This document shows, piece by piece, positions 23,281-34,054 of a stretch of 64,000 nucleotides of DNA. Both the position numbers and the translations under genes were made by a program. The notes beneath the pieces are model-generated. The model was given only the letters and a program-made list of their open reading frames with translations. It was not told the origin of the DNA and searched no databases. This stretch comes from Hirschia litorea. Its GTDB lineage: Bacteria; Pseudomonadota; Alphaproteobacteria; Caulobacterales; Hyphomonadaceae. Where the stretch lies: NCBI RefSeq assembly GCF_042665075.1, contig NZ_JBHTBR010000005.1, positions 744,001-808,000 of the forward strand, written 5' to 3'. Each line of letters begins with the position of its first letter. The first letter of the stretch is position 1.

Positions 23281-25578
23281 CTACACCATTTTCCAGCCTT
23301 GCCCATTGTCTTCGCTGTGCAGATCATATGCTGCAAACGTTGCCATGTTCACGATATCTGAAACGGCAGAACCTAGCTGTACAATTTGGATAGGCGCATT
23401 CAATCCCAATAGGAGCGGACCAACAACGGTTGTTTCCCCTAAAGATGCCGCAAGCTTTGTTGAGATGGACGCAGCGTGAATTGCTGGCATAATCAAAATA
23501 TTAGCAGGCGCACTTAAACGTGAGAATGGGAATGTGGACCGTGCGTCTGGGTTAAGCGCCACATCTACGGCTATATCACCTTCATACTCAAAATCGATAT
23601 TGCTTTTTTGATCCATCAAGTTCGCAGCGTGACGTACAACATCTGCGCGCTCACCTTTTGGATAACCAAAACTAGAATTTGATAAGAAGGCCACACGCGG
23701 CACAAAGCCCATACGTTTTACCACTTTCGCCGCCTGAATGGCGGTGTCAGCTAATTGATGCGCTGTTGGCATTTCTGTGATGGATGTGTCGGCAACAAAA
23801 AGCGGCCCATTTTTTGAAATAATGATCGACATACCAATTGCGCTTTCGCCATCACGCTCATCGGCCACAAGGCGAATATCGCGTAGGGCAGTGTGGTAGT
23901 TACGAGTTAACCCCGTCACCATGCCATCCGCGTCTCCACATGCCACCATACACGCACCAAATACGTTACGGTCATTGTTTACGAGGCGTTGCACATCACG
24001 TTGCAACAAACCTTTTCTTTGCGTGCGTTTATAAAGGTACTCAAAATAAGTCGGATTATTGTCGGATAGGCGCGCATTGATAATTTCAAGTTCATTTTCC
24101 GGCACACCAACAAGGCGCATGTTTTGTTTCACTTGCTCTTCGCGTCCCACAAGAATTGGGTGGCCCAATTGTTGGTTCTTAAACGCAAAAGCTGCCCGAA
24201 TGATTGCTGGCTCTTCACCTTCTGCAAACACGATACGTTTTGGCTCTTCGCGGCGCACAGCCCCTTGGAAACGCTGCAAAAACCCTGCTGATGGGTTTAA
24301 TCGGCGTGCCAATGTGTTGGAATAAGCTTCCATGTCTTCAATTGGTTTGCGCGCAACGCCTGTATCCATCGCAGCTTGAGCGACGAATGGTGGAATATAG
24401 GAGATCAAACGCGGATCAAATGGAACTGGAATAATGTAGTCACGTCCAAATTTTGGGCGTGCGCCGTGGTAGGCAGCAGCCACTTCATCCGGAACATCTT
24501 CACGCGCCAACATCGCTAATGCACGCGCACACGCAACTTTCATTTCTTCATTAATGGCTGATGCGCGAACATCCAAAGCGCCCCGGAAAATGTATGGGAA
24601 ACCAAGAACGTTGTTCACCTGATTAGGATAGTCAGAACGTCCTGTTGCGATGATTGCATCGCTGCGAACTTCCATAATTTCTTCTGGTTTAATTTCAGGG
24701 TCTGGGTTGGCCATTACGAAGATAATCGGGTTCTTCGCCATGGATTTCACCATGTCTTTGCTCACGGCACCTTTAACAGACAAGCCGATCAACACATCCG
24801 CGCCATCAATTGCTTCAGCTAAGGTGCGCTTCTTTGTTTTTACAGCAAAACCAGACTTATACTGGTCCATACCCTTAGTGCGCCCCTGATAAATCACACC
24901 ATCACGATCACACATTAAGATGTTTGATTTAGGAACCCCAAGATGGTGGATCAAACCTGCAACAGAGAGACCAGCAGCACCTGCGCCTGAAACTGCGACC
25001 TTTATGTCTTTTAAATTGCGTCCTGTGATCTCAGCTGCATTGATTAGGCCAGCGGCTGCAATGATCGCTGTTCCGTGTTGGTCGTCATGAAATACAGGAA
25101 TGTTTAACTTCTGACGTAGCTCTGCTTCAATCTCAAAGCACTCTGGTGATTTGATATCTTCAAGGTTGATGCCTCCAAACGTGGAGCCAATCATCCGCAC
25201 GCAGTCTATAATTTTTCCGGGATCTTCTTCGTCAATTTCAATATCGAATGAATCAACATCAGCAAACCGCTTAAAAAGTACGGACTTTCCTTCCATGACG
25301 GGTTTTGACGCAAGTGCGCCCAAATTCCCTAACCCAAGAATTGCCGTACCGTTTGAAATGACAGCTACAGTGTTTCCTTTGGAAGTGTAGTCATAAGCAA
25401 GGTTTTCATCTTTTGCGATCGCTTCAACAGGAACCGCGACGCCGGGAGAGTAAGCCAGAGACAGATCACGTTGTGTCTGCATAGGCTTTGTCGGTGCCAT
25501 TGAAATCTTACCGGGTGTTGGCGATTGGTGGAAAGCTAGCGCTTCTTCGTCCGTAAAAGATGGGCGTTTAGAGCTCAT
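23281..25578 (-). CDS. maeB: NADP-dependent malic enzyme fused to a phosphotransacetylase-like domain (MaeB type)
   Basis: This protein of about 765 aa has two parts. Residues ~1-430 are malic enzyme: LAYSPGVAVPVEAI, then DDQHGTAIIAAAG for metal and malate, and AVSGAGAAGLSVAGL for NADP. Residues ~440-765 form the phosphate acetyl/butyryltransferase domain, which in MaeB proteins is regulatory (acetyl-CoA-sensitive). It converts malate to pyruvate with CO2 release and NADPH production. The start MSSKRPSFTDEEALAFHQSP, with GAGGAC 9 nt upstream, is preferred over an ATG at 25629. It diverges from mutS across about 190 bp. Confidence 0.94.
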   Translation of the reverse strand: MSSKRPSFTDEEALAFHQSPTPGKISMAPTKPMQTQRDLSLAYSPGVAVPVEAIAKDENLAYDYTSKGNTVAVISNGTAILGLGNLGALASKPVMEGKSVLFKRFADVDSFDIEIDEEDPGKIIDCVRMIGSTFGGINLEDIKSPECFEIEAELRQKLNIPVFHDDQHGTAIIAAAGLINAAEITGRNLKDIKVAVSGAGAAGLSVAGLIHHLGVPKSNILMCDRDGVIYQGRTKGMDQYKSGFAVKTKKRTLAEAIDGADVLIGLSVKGAVSKDMVKSMAKNPIIFVMANPDPEIKPEEIMEVRSDAIIATGRSDYPNQVNNVLGFPYIFRGALDVRASAINEEMKVACARALAMLAREDVPDEVAAAYHGARPKFGRDYIIPVPFDPRLISYIPPFVAQAAMDTGVARKPIEDMEAYSNTLARRLNPSAGFLQRFQGAVRREEPKRIVFAEGEEPAIIRAAFAFKNQQLGHPILVGREEQVKQNMRLVGVPENELEIINARLSDNNPTYFEYLYKRTQRKGLLQRDVQRLVNNDRNVFGACMVACGDADGMVTGLTRNYHTALRDIRLVADERDGESAIGMSIIISKNGPLFVADTSITEMPTAHQLADTAIQAAKVVKRMGFVPRVAFLSNSSFGYPKGERADVVRHAANLMDQKSNIDFEYEGDIAVDVALNPDARSTFPFSRLSAPANILIMPAIHAASISTKLAASLGETTVVGPLLLGLNAPIQIVQLGSAVSDIVNMATFAAYDLHSEDNGQGWKMV

Positions 25579-25770
25579 GTGCGTATTGTCCTCGTGTGGC
25601 ATTTCTGCCTGATTTTGTGTCGACTTCATTTCCTGAAGCTGCAGATCTCACTCTAACGGATCAATTCTGCTGTGAATAAATAAACTGCGGAAGACCGCAA
25701 GTTCGATAAAATGCAATTTCTTAGCTTTGTCACCCTTGCAGTGCAATTTAGTCTGGCTAGTGTGCCGTTC

Positions 25771-28431
25771 ATGTCAAAAGCACCTTCTCCTTTTTTGGTC
25801 CAGTACCTTGAAATTAAAGAGCGTCATAATGATGCGCTCTTGTTTTTCCGTATGGGCGACTTTTATGAACTCTTCTTTGAAGATGCCCAAATTGCTGCGG
25901 CAGCTTTAGACATTACCTTAACCGCTAGGGGTCAGCATTCTGGTGAGCCAATCCCTATGGCGGGTGTACCATTTCACGCCGCGGAAGGCTATCTAGCACG
26001 ATTGATTCGTCTAGGGCACAGAGTCGCAGTCTGTGAACAATTGGAATCTCCAGAAGAAGCGAAAAAACGCGGTTATAAATCCATCGTTCGCAGGGACGTG
26101 GTGCGCATTGTTACGCCAGGAACACTGACAGAGGATTCTCTTCTGGATGCACGTGCATCAAATATCCTTGTCGCTATTGGTTTAGCATCGGGGGGCAGTG
26201 AAGGCGGTGTTGCCCTAGCTGATGTTTCTACGGGTAGATTTGAGGTATTTGAGGCTGCTCCTGAAAATTTTGGCGAAATCCTATCATCTCTTTCTCCCAA
26301 AGAATTATTGCTGAGTGAAAGTGCGTATGCGAGGCCGCTTATAAGCGACATGTTAGAAAGCCTTAAAACGGCTGTAACACCGCGACCCGCAGTGAAAGCA
26401 GATAAATCATCCGGTGAACGTCAATTAAAGGATGCGATGGGTGTAAAGTCGCTTGATGCTTATGGTGGCTTCTCGGCAGCAGAATTATCGGCATGTGCTT
26501 TATTGTTGGATTACTTGCATCTTACTCAAGCAGGGGAGGCACCGCGTTTAGACCCTCCCAAGCGATATATGAGTAAAAATTTCATGTCGATTGATCCGTC
26601 GACACGAACAAGTTTAGAAATAGATGTGTCGGCTCAAGGCGGGCGCAAAGGATCATTGCTGCACGCTATTGATTGTACAATTACTGCACCGGGCGCGCGT
26701 CGTTTGGCTGACAATCTTGCACGCCCCTTAATTGACCTTGATGTTATAAATTCCCGCCTCGATGCGGTTGGAATGTTTGTGTCTGATAGGGATTTGCGGG
26801 AGGAAGTACGCGACTTTTTAAAGCAGAGCGCGGACATCGAACGAGCACGCATGCGCCTTCAGCTAGGCAGGGGGGGACCAAAGGACTTGCTCGCCATAGC
26901 CTCAGGGTTGGCAGCAGGTGCGCAGGCGGCCAACAGGCTACGTGCAGGTATCGCAGGATTACCTGTTTTATTGGAAGAGGCGTGCCAATCCCTAGACCTT
27001 AAATTACAAACTGGATTGGGAGAGTTTTCAGATACCCTATCTGCTGCAATTCATGAAGATGCTCCTGTACTAGCGCGTGATGGTGGATTTGTACGGGAAG
27101 GCTATGATCCAGAATTGGATGAAGTGCGATCATTGCGAGATGATAGCCGCAAAATTATTGCTGGTTTGCAAGCAAAATACGCTGAAAAAACCGGTATAAG
27201 TAGTTTAAAAATACGTCATAACAAGGTGTTAGGCTATTTTATAGATGTGACGGCGCGCAATGCAGATGCAATGCAAAATGGTCCTCACGCTGGCGACTTT
27301 ATCCATCGTCAAACGATTGCTTCAGCCATGCGGTTTACCACAGTGGAGCTGGGTGAATTAGACGGCCGTATCGCGCGAGCGGATGGTGAAAGTAAAGCGC
27401 GTGAAATGGACATTTTCAATGAGCTTGTCACCCGCGCAAATAACCTTTCCCAAGAATTGCGAACTGCTGCGGACGCTATGGCAGCTATAGATGTTGCTGC
27501 TGCACTGGCACATTGGGCCGAAGATGTGAAAGCCGTGCGTCCGCAACTTGATGATTCTACACGATTTAATGCTGTCGGCGCGCGTCATCCTGTCGTCGAG
27601 GCAGCACTTCGAAAAGAGGGCGAGGGGTTTACAGCAAATGACTGTATCCTAGATGCTGATGGCAAAGATGCCCCTAGATTGATGATGGTAACTGGCCCGA
27701 ATATGGCGGGTAAATCAACCTATCTGCGCCAAAATGCACTTCTAGCTATTTTAGCGCAAGCGGGATGCTTTGTCCCAGCACAACAATTCAATTTAGGGCT
27801 TGTTGATCGAGTGTTTTCTCGTGTTGGGGCATCGGATGATTTATCGCGTGGGCGTTCGACCTTCATGGTGGAAATGATTGAAACTGCAGCAATTTTGAAT
27901 CAAGCTGGTCCCCGTGCTTTTGTCATTTTGGATGAAGTTGGCAGAGGTACTGCGACATATGATGGATTGGCTATTGCGTGGGCTGCGGTGGAACATCTGC
28001 ACGAAAAAAATAAATGTCGAGCTATTTTCGCAACCCACTATCATGAGCTGACTGACCTTGCGGAGAAACTCAGTCATGCAGGAAATGCATCCCTTCGCGC
28101 AAAAGATTGGCAAGGCGATTTGGTTTTCCTACACGATGTAAAGCCAGGTGCAGCTGATCGATCCTATGGTGTGCAAGTTGCTAAATTAGCAGGAATGCCA
28201 CGCGCTGCTGTTAAACGCGCAGAGGATGTACTCTTGCGTCTTGAAGGTGAAGCGAAAAAGGGTGGCCCTAAATTGGACGACTTGCCATTGTTCGCAGCTG
28301 TCGCAGAGCCTGCTGCTAGCTTTGAACCAAGTGCTGTTGAGCTTTTGTTGCAAGATCTAGATGTAGATGGGATGTCACCGCGAGAAGCTTTGGATATGCT
28401 ATATAAACTAAAATTAAAACTTGGCAGTTAG
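25771..28431 (+). CDS. mutS: DNA mismatch repair protein MutS
   Basis: MutS (886 aa from this start) recognises mismatches and recruits MutL. The mismatch-binding domain I carries FFRMGDFYELFFEDA (the F-x-E mismatch wedge is in GDFYELFF). Connector, lever and clamp domains follow. The ATPase has Walker A GPNMAGKSTYLRQNA, Walker B VILDEVGRGTATYDG and the signature FATHYHEL. An in-frame ATG at 25711 would add 20 hydrophobic residues that the family lacks, so 25771 is preferred, though neither has a strong ribosome site. A run of seven G lies inside the gene near 26,870. Confidence 0.96.
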   Translation: MSKAPSPFLVQYLEIKERHNDALLFFRMGDFYELFFEDAQIAAAALDITLTARGQHSGEPIPMAGVPFHAAEGYLARLIRLGHRVAVCEQLESPEEAKKRGYKSIVRRDVVRIVTPGTLTEDSLLDARASNILVAIGLASGGSEGGVALADVSTGRFEVFEAAPENFGEILSSLSPKELLLSESAYARPLISDMLESLKTAVTPRPAVKADKSSGERQLKDAMGVKSLDAYGGFSAAELSACALLLDYLHLTQAGEAPRLDPPKRYMSKNFMSIDPSTRTSLEIDVSAQGGRKGSLLHAIDCTITAPGARRLADNLARPLIDLDVINSRLDAVGMFVSDRDLREEVRDFLKQSADIERARMRLQLGRGGPKDLLAIASGLAAGAQAANRLRAGIAGLPVLLEEACQSLDLKLQTGLGEFSDTLSAAIHEDAPVLARDGGFVREGYDPELDEVRSLRDDSRKIIAGLQAKYAEKTGISSLKIRHNKVLGYFIDVTARNADAMQNGPHAGDFIHRQTIASAMRFTTVELGELDGRIARADGESKAREMDIFNELVTRANNLSQELRTAADAMAAIDVAAALAHWAEDVKAVRPQLDDSTRFNAVGARHPVVEAALRKEGEGFTANDCILDADGKDAPRLMMVTGPNMAGKSTYLRQNALLAILAQAGCFVPAQQFNLGLVDRVFSRVGASDDLSRGRSTFMVEMIETAAILNQAGPRAFVILDEVGRGTATYDGLAIAWAAVEHLHEKNKCRAIFATHYHELTDLAEKLSHAGNASLRAKDWQGDLVFLHDVKPGAADRSYGVQVAKLAGMPRAAVKRAEDVLLRLEGEAKKGGPKLDDLPLFAAVAEPAASFEPSAVELLLQDLDVDGMSPREALDMLYKLKLKLGS

Positions 28432-28478
28432 TAGAATTCGTTCTGTTCTATAGACTGAATGTCGGTTAGGAAGAGCGC

Positions 28479-31310
28479 ATGCAAGAAATTAAATCAGCCC
28501 GCCCCGCATCATCTCGTCGTTCACGTCCTGGATCATGGCGAATTTCAGACATAATTGATCCACGTCAGTTACGTATTCAGTTAACTGCTGCGCATATGGA
28601 CAATGTTCACGATCAGCAGCAAGCACGCAAACGTGTTTTAAACCTATTGCATGGTGCTTTATTCCGCGGACGAATGATTGCTCAAGAACGTTTAGAAGCT
28701 GGCGCTGACGGGCTCGATACTGCAAACTTACTATCCGCAGTGATGGATGAAGTGCTCCATGCGCTATATGATTATACAACCACCCATATTTTTAGAGTAA
28801 AAAACCCGACACAAGGTGAGCGCATGTCCGTGCTCGCGGTTGGCGGATATGGGCGAAGTGCATTGGCACCGTCTTCAGATGTAGATCTTCTATTTCTGCG
28901 CACTTACAAACAAACTGCATGGGCAGAGAGTGTGATTGAATACATGCTTTATGCTCTTTGGGACCTTGGCCTAAAAGTGGGTCACGCTTTTAGAACGATT
29001 GATGAATGTATTCGTCTTTCTAAAGAAGACTTTACCATTAGAACAGCTATCCTAGATAAACGTTATTTATTTGGTGACGCTGAGATAAAAGAAGAATTAG
29101 ACCAAAGGTTTAATAAAGAAATCATCGATGGCAGGGCGGCTGAATTTGTTCAAGCAAAATTAGAAGAACGTGATCGTAGAATTTCTCGCGAAGGAAACTC
29201 ACGGTTCCGTGTCGAACCAAATGTGAAAGAAGGCAAGGGAGGTTTACGGGACCTACAAACGCTCTTTTGGCTCGCTAAATATGTGCATGGCGGTGATACC
29301 TTCAACGAGGTTTTAAACAATCATGTCTTTTCAAAATCAGATGCTGCTTTGTTTCGTCGTGAAGCCCGGTTTATGTGGACGGTGCGATGCCACCTTCACT
29401 ATGTTGCAGGTCGTGCCGAAGATAGATTGAGCTTTGATTTACAGCCTGAAATAGCTTCAAGAATGGGATTTGTAGACCGCGCTGGAATGACAGGCGTAGA
29501 GCGTTTTATGAAACGCTATTTTATAGCGGCTAAAGAAGTTGGTGCCCTTACACGAATTCTTTGTGCGAAATTAGAAGAAACAGAACAGAAAAAACCTTCA
29601 GGTTTGTTGAGATTTTTGCCGATTCCATCTTCTAAGTTACTAGAAAATAAAGACTTTATTTTAGATGGTGGTCGTGTTTCATACGCCAATCCTGATAGTG
29701 TTAAATCTGATCCGCTGAATTTGTTGCGTCTGTTCGATGAGGCAGACAATGCCGGCTATGATATCCATCCAAATGCAATAGCTGTGGTCCGCGATAACCT
29801 TAAAGAATTAAAGGTTTCATATAGAAAAAATCCTGAAGCCCAGAAGCTTTTTCTTGATATTGTAACGTCACCTGATCACCCAGGTACGACTCTGAAAATT
29901 ATGAATGAAACAGGTGTCTTAGGTCGATTTTTACCAGAATTTGGGCGTATTGTAGGTCAAACTCAGTTCAATATGTACCACCATTATACTGTGGACGAGC
30001 ACACCATTCGGGCGGTTGAAGCTATGAATGATGTTGAAAAAGGTGAATTGGCTGACGAGCATCCTCTTTCAACTGTTTTATTTTCTAAGATCCAGAATCG
30101 CCGTGCTCTCTATCTAGCTATGTTGTTACACGACACTGGTAAGGGGCAGGGTGATCAACAGATAGAAGGTGCTAAGACTGCGCGAGGGGCATGCTTACGT
30201 CTTGGTGTAGAGCCTGAAGAGGCTGAGCTTGTAGCATGGTTAGTGGGAAACCATTTGGAGATGAGCGATACTGCGCAAAGGCGTGATATTTCAGATCCCA
30301 AGACGGTTGCAACTTTTGCGAAAAAGGTCGGAACGGTCGAACGATTACGGTTGTTAGTTGTGTTGACTGTTTGTGATATTCGAGCTGTCGGCCCAGGAGT
30401 TTGGAATAGCTGGAAGGGACAATTGCTTCGTGAATTGTACTATGCGACGGAAGCTGCTCTACGCGGCGGTCGGGCTGATGAAGCCTCGGTTCGTGCGCAA
30501 ATTGCTAACCGTGCAGATGATGCCAGAGAGATGTTTTCTCAGAGAAGCACGAATATTCCGCAATCTATTTTAAGTTTGGAAAATGCTTATTGGATTTCGT
30601 TTGAAGCAGAAGTTCATCAATGGCATGCAGAGCAAATTGCTAGCGCTCAGTCTGATACCATTTGTGCAGCGCGCATAGAGAAAGAATTGAGTGCGACGCA
30701 AGTTATGGTTTTTGCGAAAGACCGCCCCCGACTATTTGCCGATTTATGCCGTGTGTTGACGAGTGCAGGGGCCGATATATTGTCAGCTCGCCTCTACTCA
30801 ACAAATGATGGCCATGTTCTGGATGTATTTGAAATACAAACGAATATTGGAGATCCTTTCTGCGAAGGTGACCCAATTCGGTTGGAACATTTATGCGATA
30901 GTTTACGGGCTATTGCGGTCGGTGAAAAACCACAAACGGATTTCAGCGATACCGAATACAAAGCTTCTAGACGTCAAGCCGCTTTTATCGTTGAGCCTGT
31001 TGTTTCCATCAATAAATCTGCATCCAATAGTGCGATTGTGATCGAACTATCAGGTCGAAATAGGCAGGGATTGATGCAGGAAATCGCCAATGAACTGTTA
31101 AATGCAAATTTGTCGATTCAATCTGCACATGCTGAAAGCTATGGCATGTTGGTACATGATGTATTTTATGTTGAAGCGAATGATGGTGTCATAATTGACG
31201 AAACGAAACTCACTCAAGATTTGCTAGATGTGTTGCGACGCGGTGATTTAGAAGCCCCAAGAACACCTGCGCGGGCTTTAAAGCGCGCGAAAAGTTCTGA
31301 AAATAGATAG
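28479..31310 (+). CDS. glnD: Bifunctional PII uridylyltransferase/uridylyl-removing enzyme GlnD
   Basis: GlnD (943 aa) senses glutamine and modifies PII proteins to control nitrogen assimilation. The nucleotidyltransferase domain shows LAVGGYGRSALAPSSDVDLL. The HD hydrolase domain contains YHHYTVDEHTIRAVE and LLHDTGKG, and two C-terminal ACT domains (from about 740 and 850, e.g. VFAKDRPRLFADLCRVLTS) bind glutamine. The ATG follows TAGGAAGAGCGC. It lies 48 bp after mutS and 9 bp before murJ, forming the usual glnD-murJ-trpS run. Confidence 0.97.
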   Translation: MQEIKSARPASSRRSRPGSWRISDIIDPRQLRIQLTAAHMDNVHDQQQARKRVLNLLHGALFRGRMIAQERLEAGADGLDTANLLSAVMDEVLHALYDYTTTHIFRVKNPTQGERMSVLAVGGYGRSALAPSSDVDLLFLRTYKQTAWAESVIEYMLYALWDLGLKVGHAFRTIDECIRLSKEDFTIRTAILDKRYLFGDAEIKEELDQRFNKEIIDGRAAEFVQAKLEERDRRISREGNSRFRVEPNVKEGKGGLRDLQTLFWLAKYVHGGDTFNEVLNNHVFSKSDAALFRREARFMWTVRCHLHYVAGRAEDRLSFDLQPEIASRMGFVDRAGMTGVERFMKRYFIAAKEVGALTRILCAKLEETEQKKPSGLLRFLPIPSSKLLENKDFILDGGRVSYANPDSVKSDPLNLLRLFDEADNAGYDIHPNAIAVVRDNLKELKVSYRKNPEAQKLFLDIVTSPDHPGTTLKIMNETGVLGRFLPEFGRIVGQTQFNMYHHYTVDEHTIRAVEAMNDVEKGELADEHPLSTVLFSKIQNRRALYLAMLLHDTGKGQGDQQIEGAKTARGACLRLGVEPEEAELVAWLVGNHLEMSDTAQRRDISDPKTVATFAKKVGTVERLRLLVVLTVCDIRAVGPGVWNSWKGQLLRELYYATEAALRGGRADEASVRAQIANRADDAREMFSQRSTNIPQSILSLENAYWISFEAEVHQWHAEQIASAQSDTICAARIEKELSATQVMVFAKDRPRLFADLCRVLTSAGADILSARLYSTNDGHVLDVFEIQTNIGDPFCEGDPIRLEHLCDSLRAIAVGEKPQTDFSDTEYKASRRQAAFIVEPVVSINKSASNSAIVIELSGRNRQGLMQEIANELLNANLSIQSAHAESYGMLVHDVFYVEANDGVIIDETKLTQDLLDVLRRGDLEAPRTPARALKRAKSSENR

Positions 31311-31318
31311 GCCGGAAT

Positions 31319-32884
31319 ATGAGCTTAGCGCGCAATGTGTTTGTTCAGTCTACTCTCACGTTTGGGAGTCGCATTTTAGGTTTCATTCGCGATGCAGTCA
31401 TTTTTGCAAAGTTGGGTGCGGGACCGCTTACAGACGCATTTCTAACAGCGCAACAATTCCCTAATTTGTTTCGTAGATTGCTTGCTGAGGGAGCTTTTGC
31501 GCAAGCATTTGTGCCCTTATATAGTAAGTCTCAAGTAGAAGAGGGTGATGAGGCTGCCACTCAAATGGCAACTGAAACAATGTCGATGTTGTTTACAGTT
31601 ACCATTGCTTTGTCCGTTGTTGCACAATTGGCAATGCCCTGGATTATGCTTGTTTTGCAGGCGGGCTATCGTGATGATCCCACCATTTTCAATCTCTCTA
31701 TATTGCTGACGCAAATAACGATGCCATATCTCGTTGGTATGGCGCTATCGGCTTTGTTTGCTGGGGTTCTTAATGCGGGTGGTCGGTTCGTGCTTTCTGC
31801 CGCAGCGCCGACATTGATGAATATATGTTTGTTGATCGCGGCATTTAGTTTCAATGACCCTCGTACGGTTGCAATAGCGTGTTCTGTAGCAACTTTGATT
31901 GCAGGCGTGTTGCAGGCGGGTGTTTTGTGGATGGGCGCGCGGCGATTAGGTGTACACTTAAAAATGCGGTGGCCTAGAATTACGCCAGCAGTGAAAAATG
32001 TAGCGAAAATAGCCGTTCCAGGTGCTTTGGCTGCGAGTGCGACGCAAATTAATATCATTGTATCGTCATCTATCGCGTCGTTTGAAGCGGGTGCGAAAGG
32101 GTGGTTGGCATCGGCGGACCGGTTTTATCAATTGCCATTGGGTATAGTTGGTGTTGCAGTGGGGGTGGCTATTTTGCCGCGCTTATCGCGTGCTATGAGT
32201 AGTGCGGGGTCGCAAACAGATACACATCGCACACTTGATGAGGGCATTGCGCTTGCGATGGCGTTGACCTTACCGGCGGCGGTAGCTCTTGGTTTAATTC
32301 CATTTTTTTTAATAGATGCTTTGTTTGGGCGGGGCCAGTTTGATGCCAATGACTCCGCGATGGCGGCTCAAGCGCTTATTCATTATGCGTGGGGTGTTCC
32401 TGCATTTGTGTTGGTAAAAGTGTTGGCACCGGCCTTTTTTGCGCGGCAGGATACGAAACGACCAATGCAGTTTGCGGTGATTGCGGTTATCGTGAATACC
32501 GTGTTTGGAGCGAGTGCATTTTTCTGGTTGAGAAACAATGGATTGCCTGGGTTTCCAGGACTCGCAATTGCGACCAGTTTTGCCGCGTGGCTCAATGTGA
32601 TCATGCTTTGGACCACGCTTATTAAGCGCGGGGATTATAAACCCAGTGGTTTGTTGTTAAGCCGTGTTATGCGTGTGCTTGTGGCCTGCTCCCTGCTTGG
32701 TGCTTATCTGTATGTAGCCAACATGTATCGTGAGGTTGTGCAGTTCTATCTCTGGGACTCGCGTGTTATGGCTCTGGCCGCAATCGTGGTCGTTGGCGGT
32801 ATTTTGTACGGCATTTTGGCATTAATGACGGGAGCCGTATCACCGCGCGAAATTCAAAACATGATGCGTAGAGGCAAATCTTAG
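31319..32884 (+). CDS. murJ: Lipid II flippase MurJ
   Basis: MurJ (521 aa, about 14 transmembrane helices) flips lipid II across the inner membrane for peptidoglycan synthesis. It begins with the family's SLARNVFVQSTLTFGSRILG and has RDAVIFAKLGAGPLTDAFL, then FPNLFRRLLAEGAFAQAFVP with the conserved basic and acidic residues. The later LPLGIVGVAVGVAILPRLSR is also diagnostic. It starts 8 bp after the glnD stop and is followed by trpS. Length and motif order are normal. Confidence 0.97.
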   Translation: MSLARNVFVQSTLTFGSRILGFIRDAVIFAKLGAGPLTDAFLTAQQFPNLFRRLLAEGAFAQAFVPLYSKSQVEEGDEAATQMATETMSMLFTVTIALSVVAQLAMPWIMLVLQAGYRDDPTIFNLSILLTQITMPYLVGMALSALFAGVLNAGGRFVLSAAAPTLMNICLLIAAFSFNDPRTVAIACSVATLIAGVLQAGVLWMGARRLGVHLKMRWPRITPAVKNVAKIAVPGALAASATQINIIVSSSIASFEAGAKGWLASADRFYQLPLGIVGVAVGVAILPRLSRAMSSAGSQTDTHRTLDEGIALAMALTLPAAVALGLIPFFLIDALFGRGQFDANDSAMAAQALIHYAWGVPAFVLVKVLAPAFFARQDTKRPMQFAVIAVIVNTVFGASAFFWLRNNGLPGFPGLAIATSFAAWLNVIMLWTTLIKRGDYKPSGLLLSRVMRVLVACSLLGAYLYVANMYREVVQFYLWDSRVMALAAIVVVGGILYGILALMTGAVSPREIQNMMRRGKS

Positions 32885-32983
32885 ACAATAGGGCAGTGGC
32901 TGTCTTTGGCTTAGACACTTGCGTGATATTCTTATTGTGCGATAGACCGCCTATCTCTCAATATAAGTAAAAGGCCCAATTTG

Positions 32984-34015
32984 ATGAGCGATACAGAGAA
33001 AGCCTATAAAGGCCCAGAACGTGTTTTTTCCGGCATGCAACCATCAGGTGATTTGCACCTTGGAAATTATCTCGGCGCTTTGATCAATTGGGTGAAAATG
33101 CAGGAAGATTGGGAGTGTGTTTTCTGCGCTGTTGATTTGCATGCGATTACCGTACCCCAAGACCCTAAAATTCTTGCGAGTAAAACACGTGAGATCGTTG
33201 CGGCTTGGTTGGCTGCTGGAATTGACCCAAAGAAAAATATTGTATTTGCGCAATCATCGGTTCGGGCACATACAGAATTAGCTTGGATTTTAAATTGTAC
33301 GGCTCGCATGGGTTGGGCTGAACGTATGACGCAATTTAAAGATAAAGCAGGTAAAGATGCTGAACGCGCTTCGGTTGGATTGTTCACATATCCTGTTTTG
33401 ATGGCGGCTGATATTTTGGCTTATAAAGCGACGCATGTTCCTGTCGGCGATGATCAAAAGCAGCATTTAGAATTAACCCGCGATTGTGCGGACCGATTTA
33501 ACCGTGATTTTAATGCCCCTAATTTTTTCCCAATTCCTGAACCACTTATTCAAGGGCCGGGTGCGCGGATTATGTCGTTGAAAGACGGGACGAAGAAGAT
33601 GTCAAAATCTGACCCGTCTGAATTGTCGCGTATTAATCTTGTGGATGATGGCGATACGATTGCAAAAAAGATCAAAAAAGCAAAGTCAGATGCAAATGCA
33701 CTGCCGTCCGAAGTTGAAGGATTAGAAGGGCGTCCTGAGGCTCGCAATCTTGTGGGCATTTATGGCGCGCTTGCGGATATGACAAGTGCGCAGGTGTTGG
33801 CTGAATTTGGCGGGGAGGGGTTTGGGAAATTCAAACCAGCATTGGCTGAATTGGCTGTTGAAAAACTTGCACCAATTTCTGAGCGTATGCGTAATTATAT
33901 GAGTGATACTGCGCAAATTGATGTGATTTTGAAGGATGGCGCTGAGCGTGCTAGCGCAATAGCCGATCCGATTTTGAAGCAAGTGCGTGAAACCGTGGGA
34001 TTTGTAAGCGTTTAA
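32984..34015 (+). CDS. trpS: Tryptophanyl-tRNA synthetase
   Basis: TrpRS (343 aa) is a class Ic aminoacyl-tRNA synthetase. The HIGH-equivalent motif is in FSGMQPSGDLHLGNYLGAL and the KMSKS loop is KKMSKSDPS. Tryptophan- and ATP-binding segments include MAADILAYKATHVPVGDDQK. The ATG at 32984 is chosen over an adjoining TTG. It follows murJ by about 100 bp, the common alphaproteobacterial order. Confidence 0.97.
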   Translation: MSDTEKAYKGPERVFSGMQPSGDLHLGNYLGALINWVKMQEDWECVFCAVDLHAITVPQDPKILASKTREIVAAWLAAGIDPKKNIVFAQSSVRAHTELAWILNCTARMGWAERMTQFKDKAGKDAERASVGLFTYPVLMAADILAYKATHVPVGDDQKQHLELTRDCADRFNRDFNAPNFFPIPEPLIQGPGARIMSLKDGTKKMSKSDPSELSRINLVDDGDTIAKKIKKAKSDANALPSEVEGLEGRPEARNLVGIYGALADMTSAQVLAEFGGEGFGKFKPALAELAVEKLAPISERMRNYMSDTAQIDVILKDGAERASAIADPILKQVRETVGFVSV

Positions 34016-34054
34016 GCTGTGCAAGCGGAACCTTAGAGATATTGGAGACGAGAT

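Noticed and set aside
26870..26876. Seven-G tract in mutS as a phase-variation site
   Set aside because: The tract is short, and similar seven-G runs occur elsewhere (11671, near 57134) without any pattern; there is no evidence of slippage.
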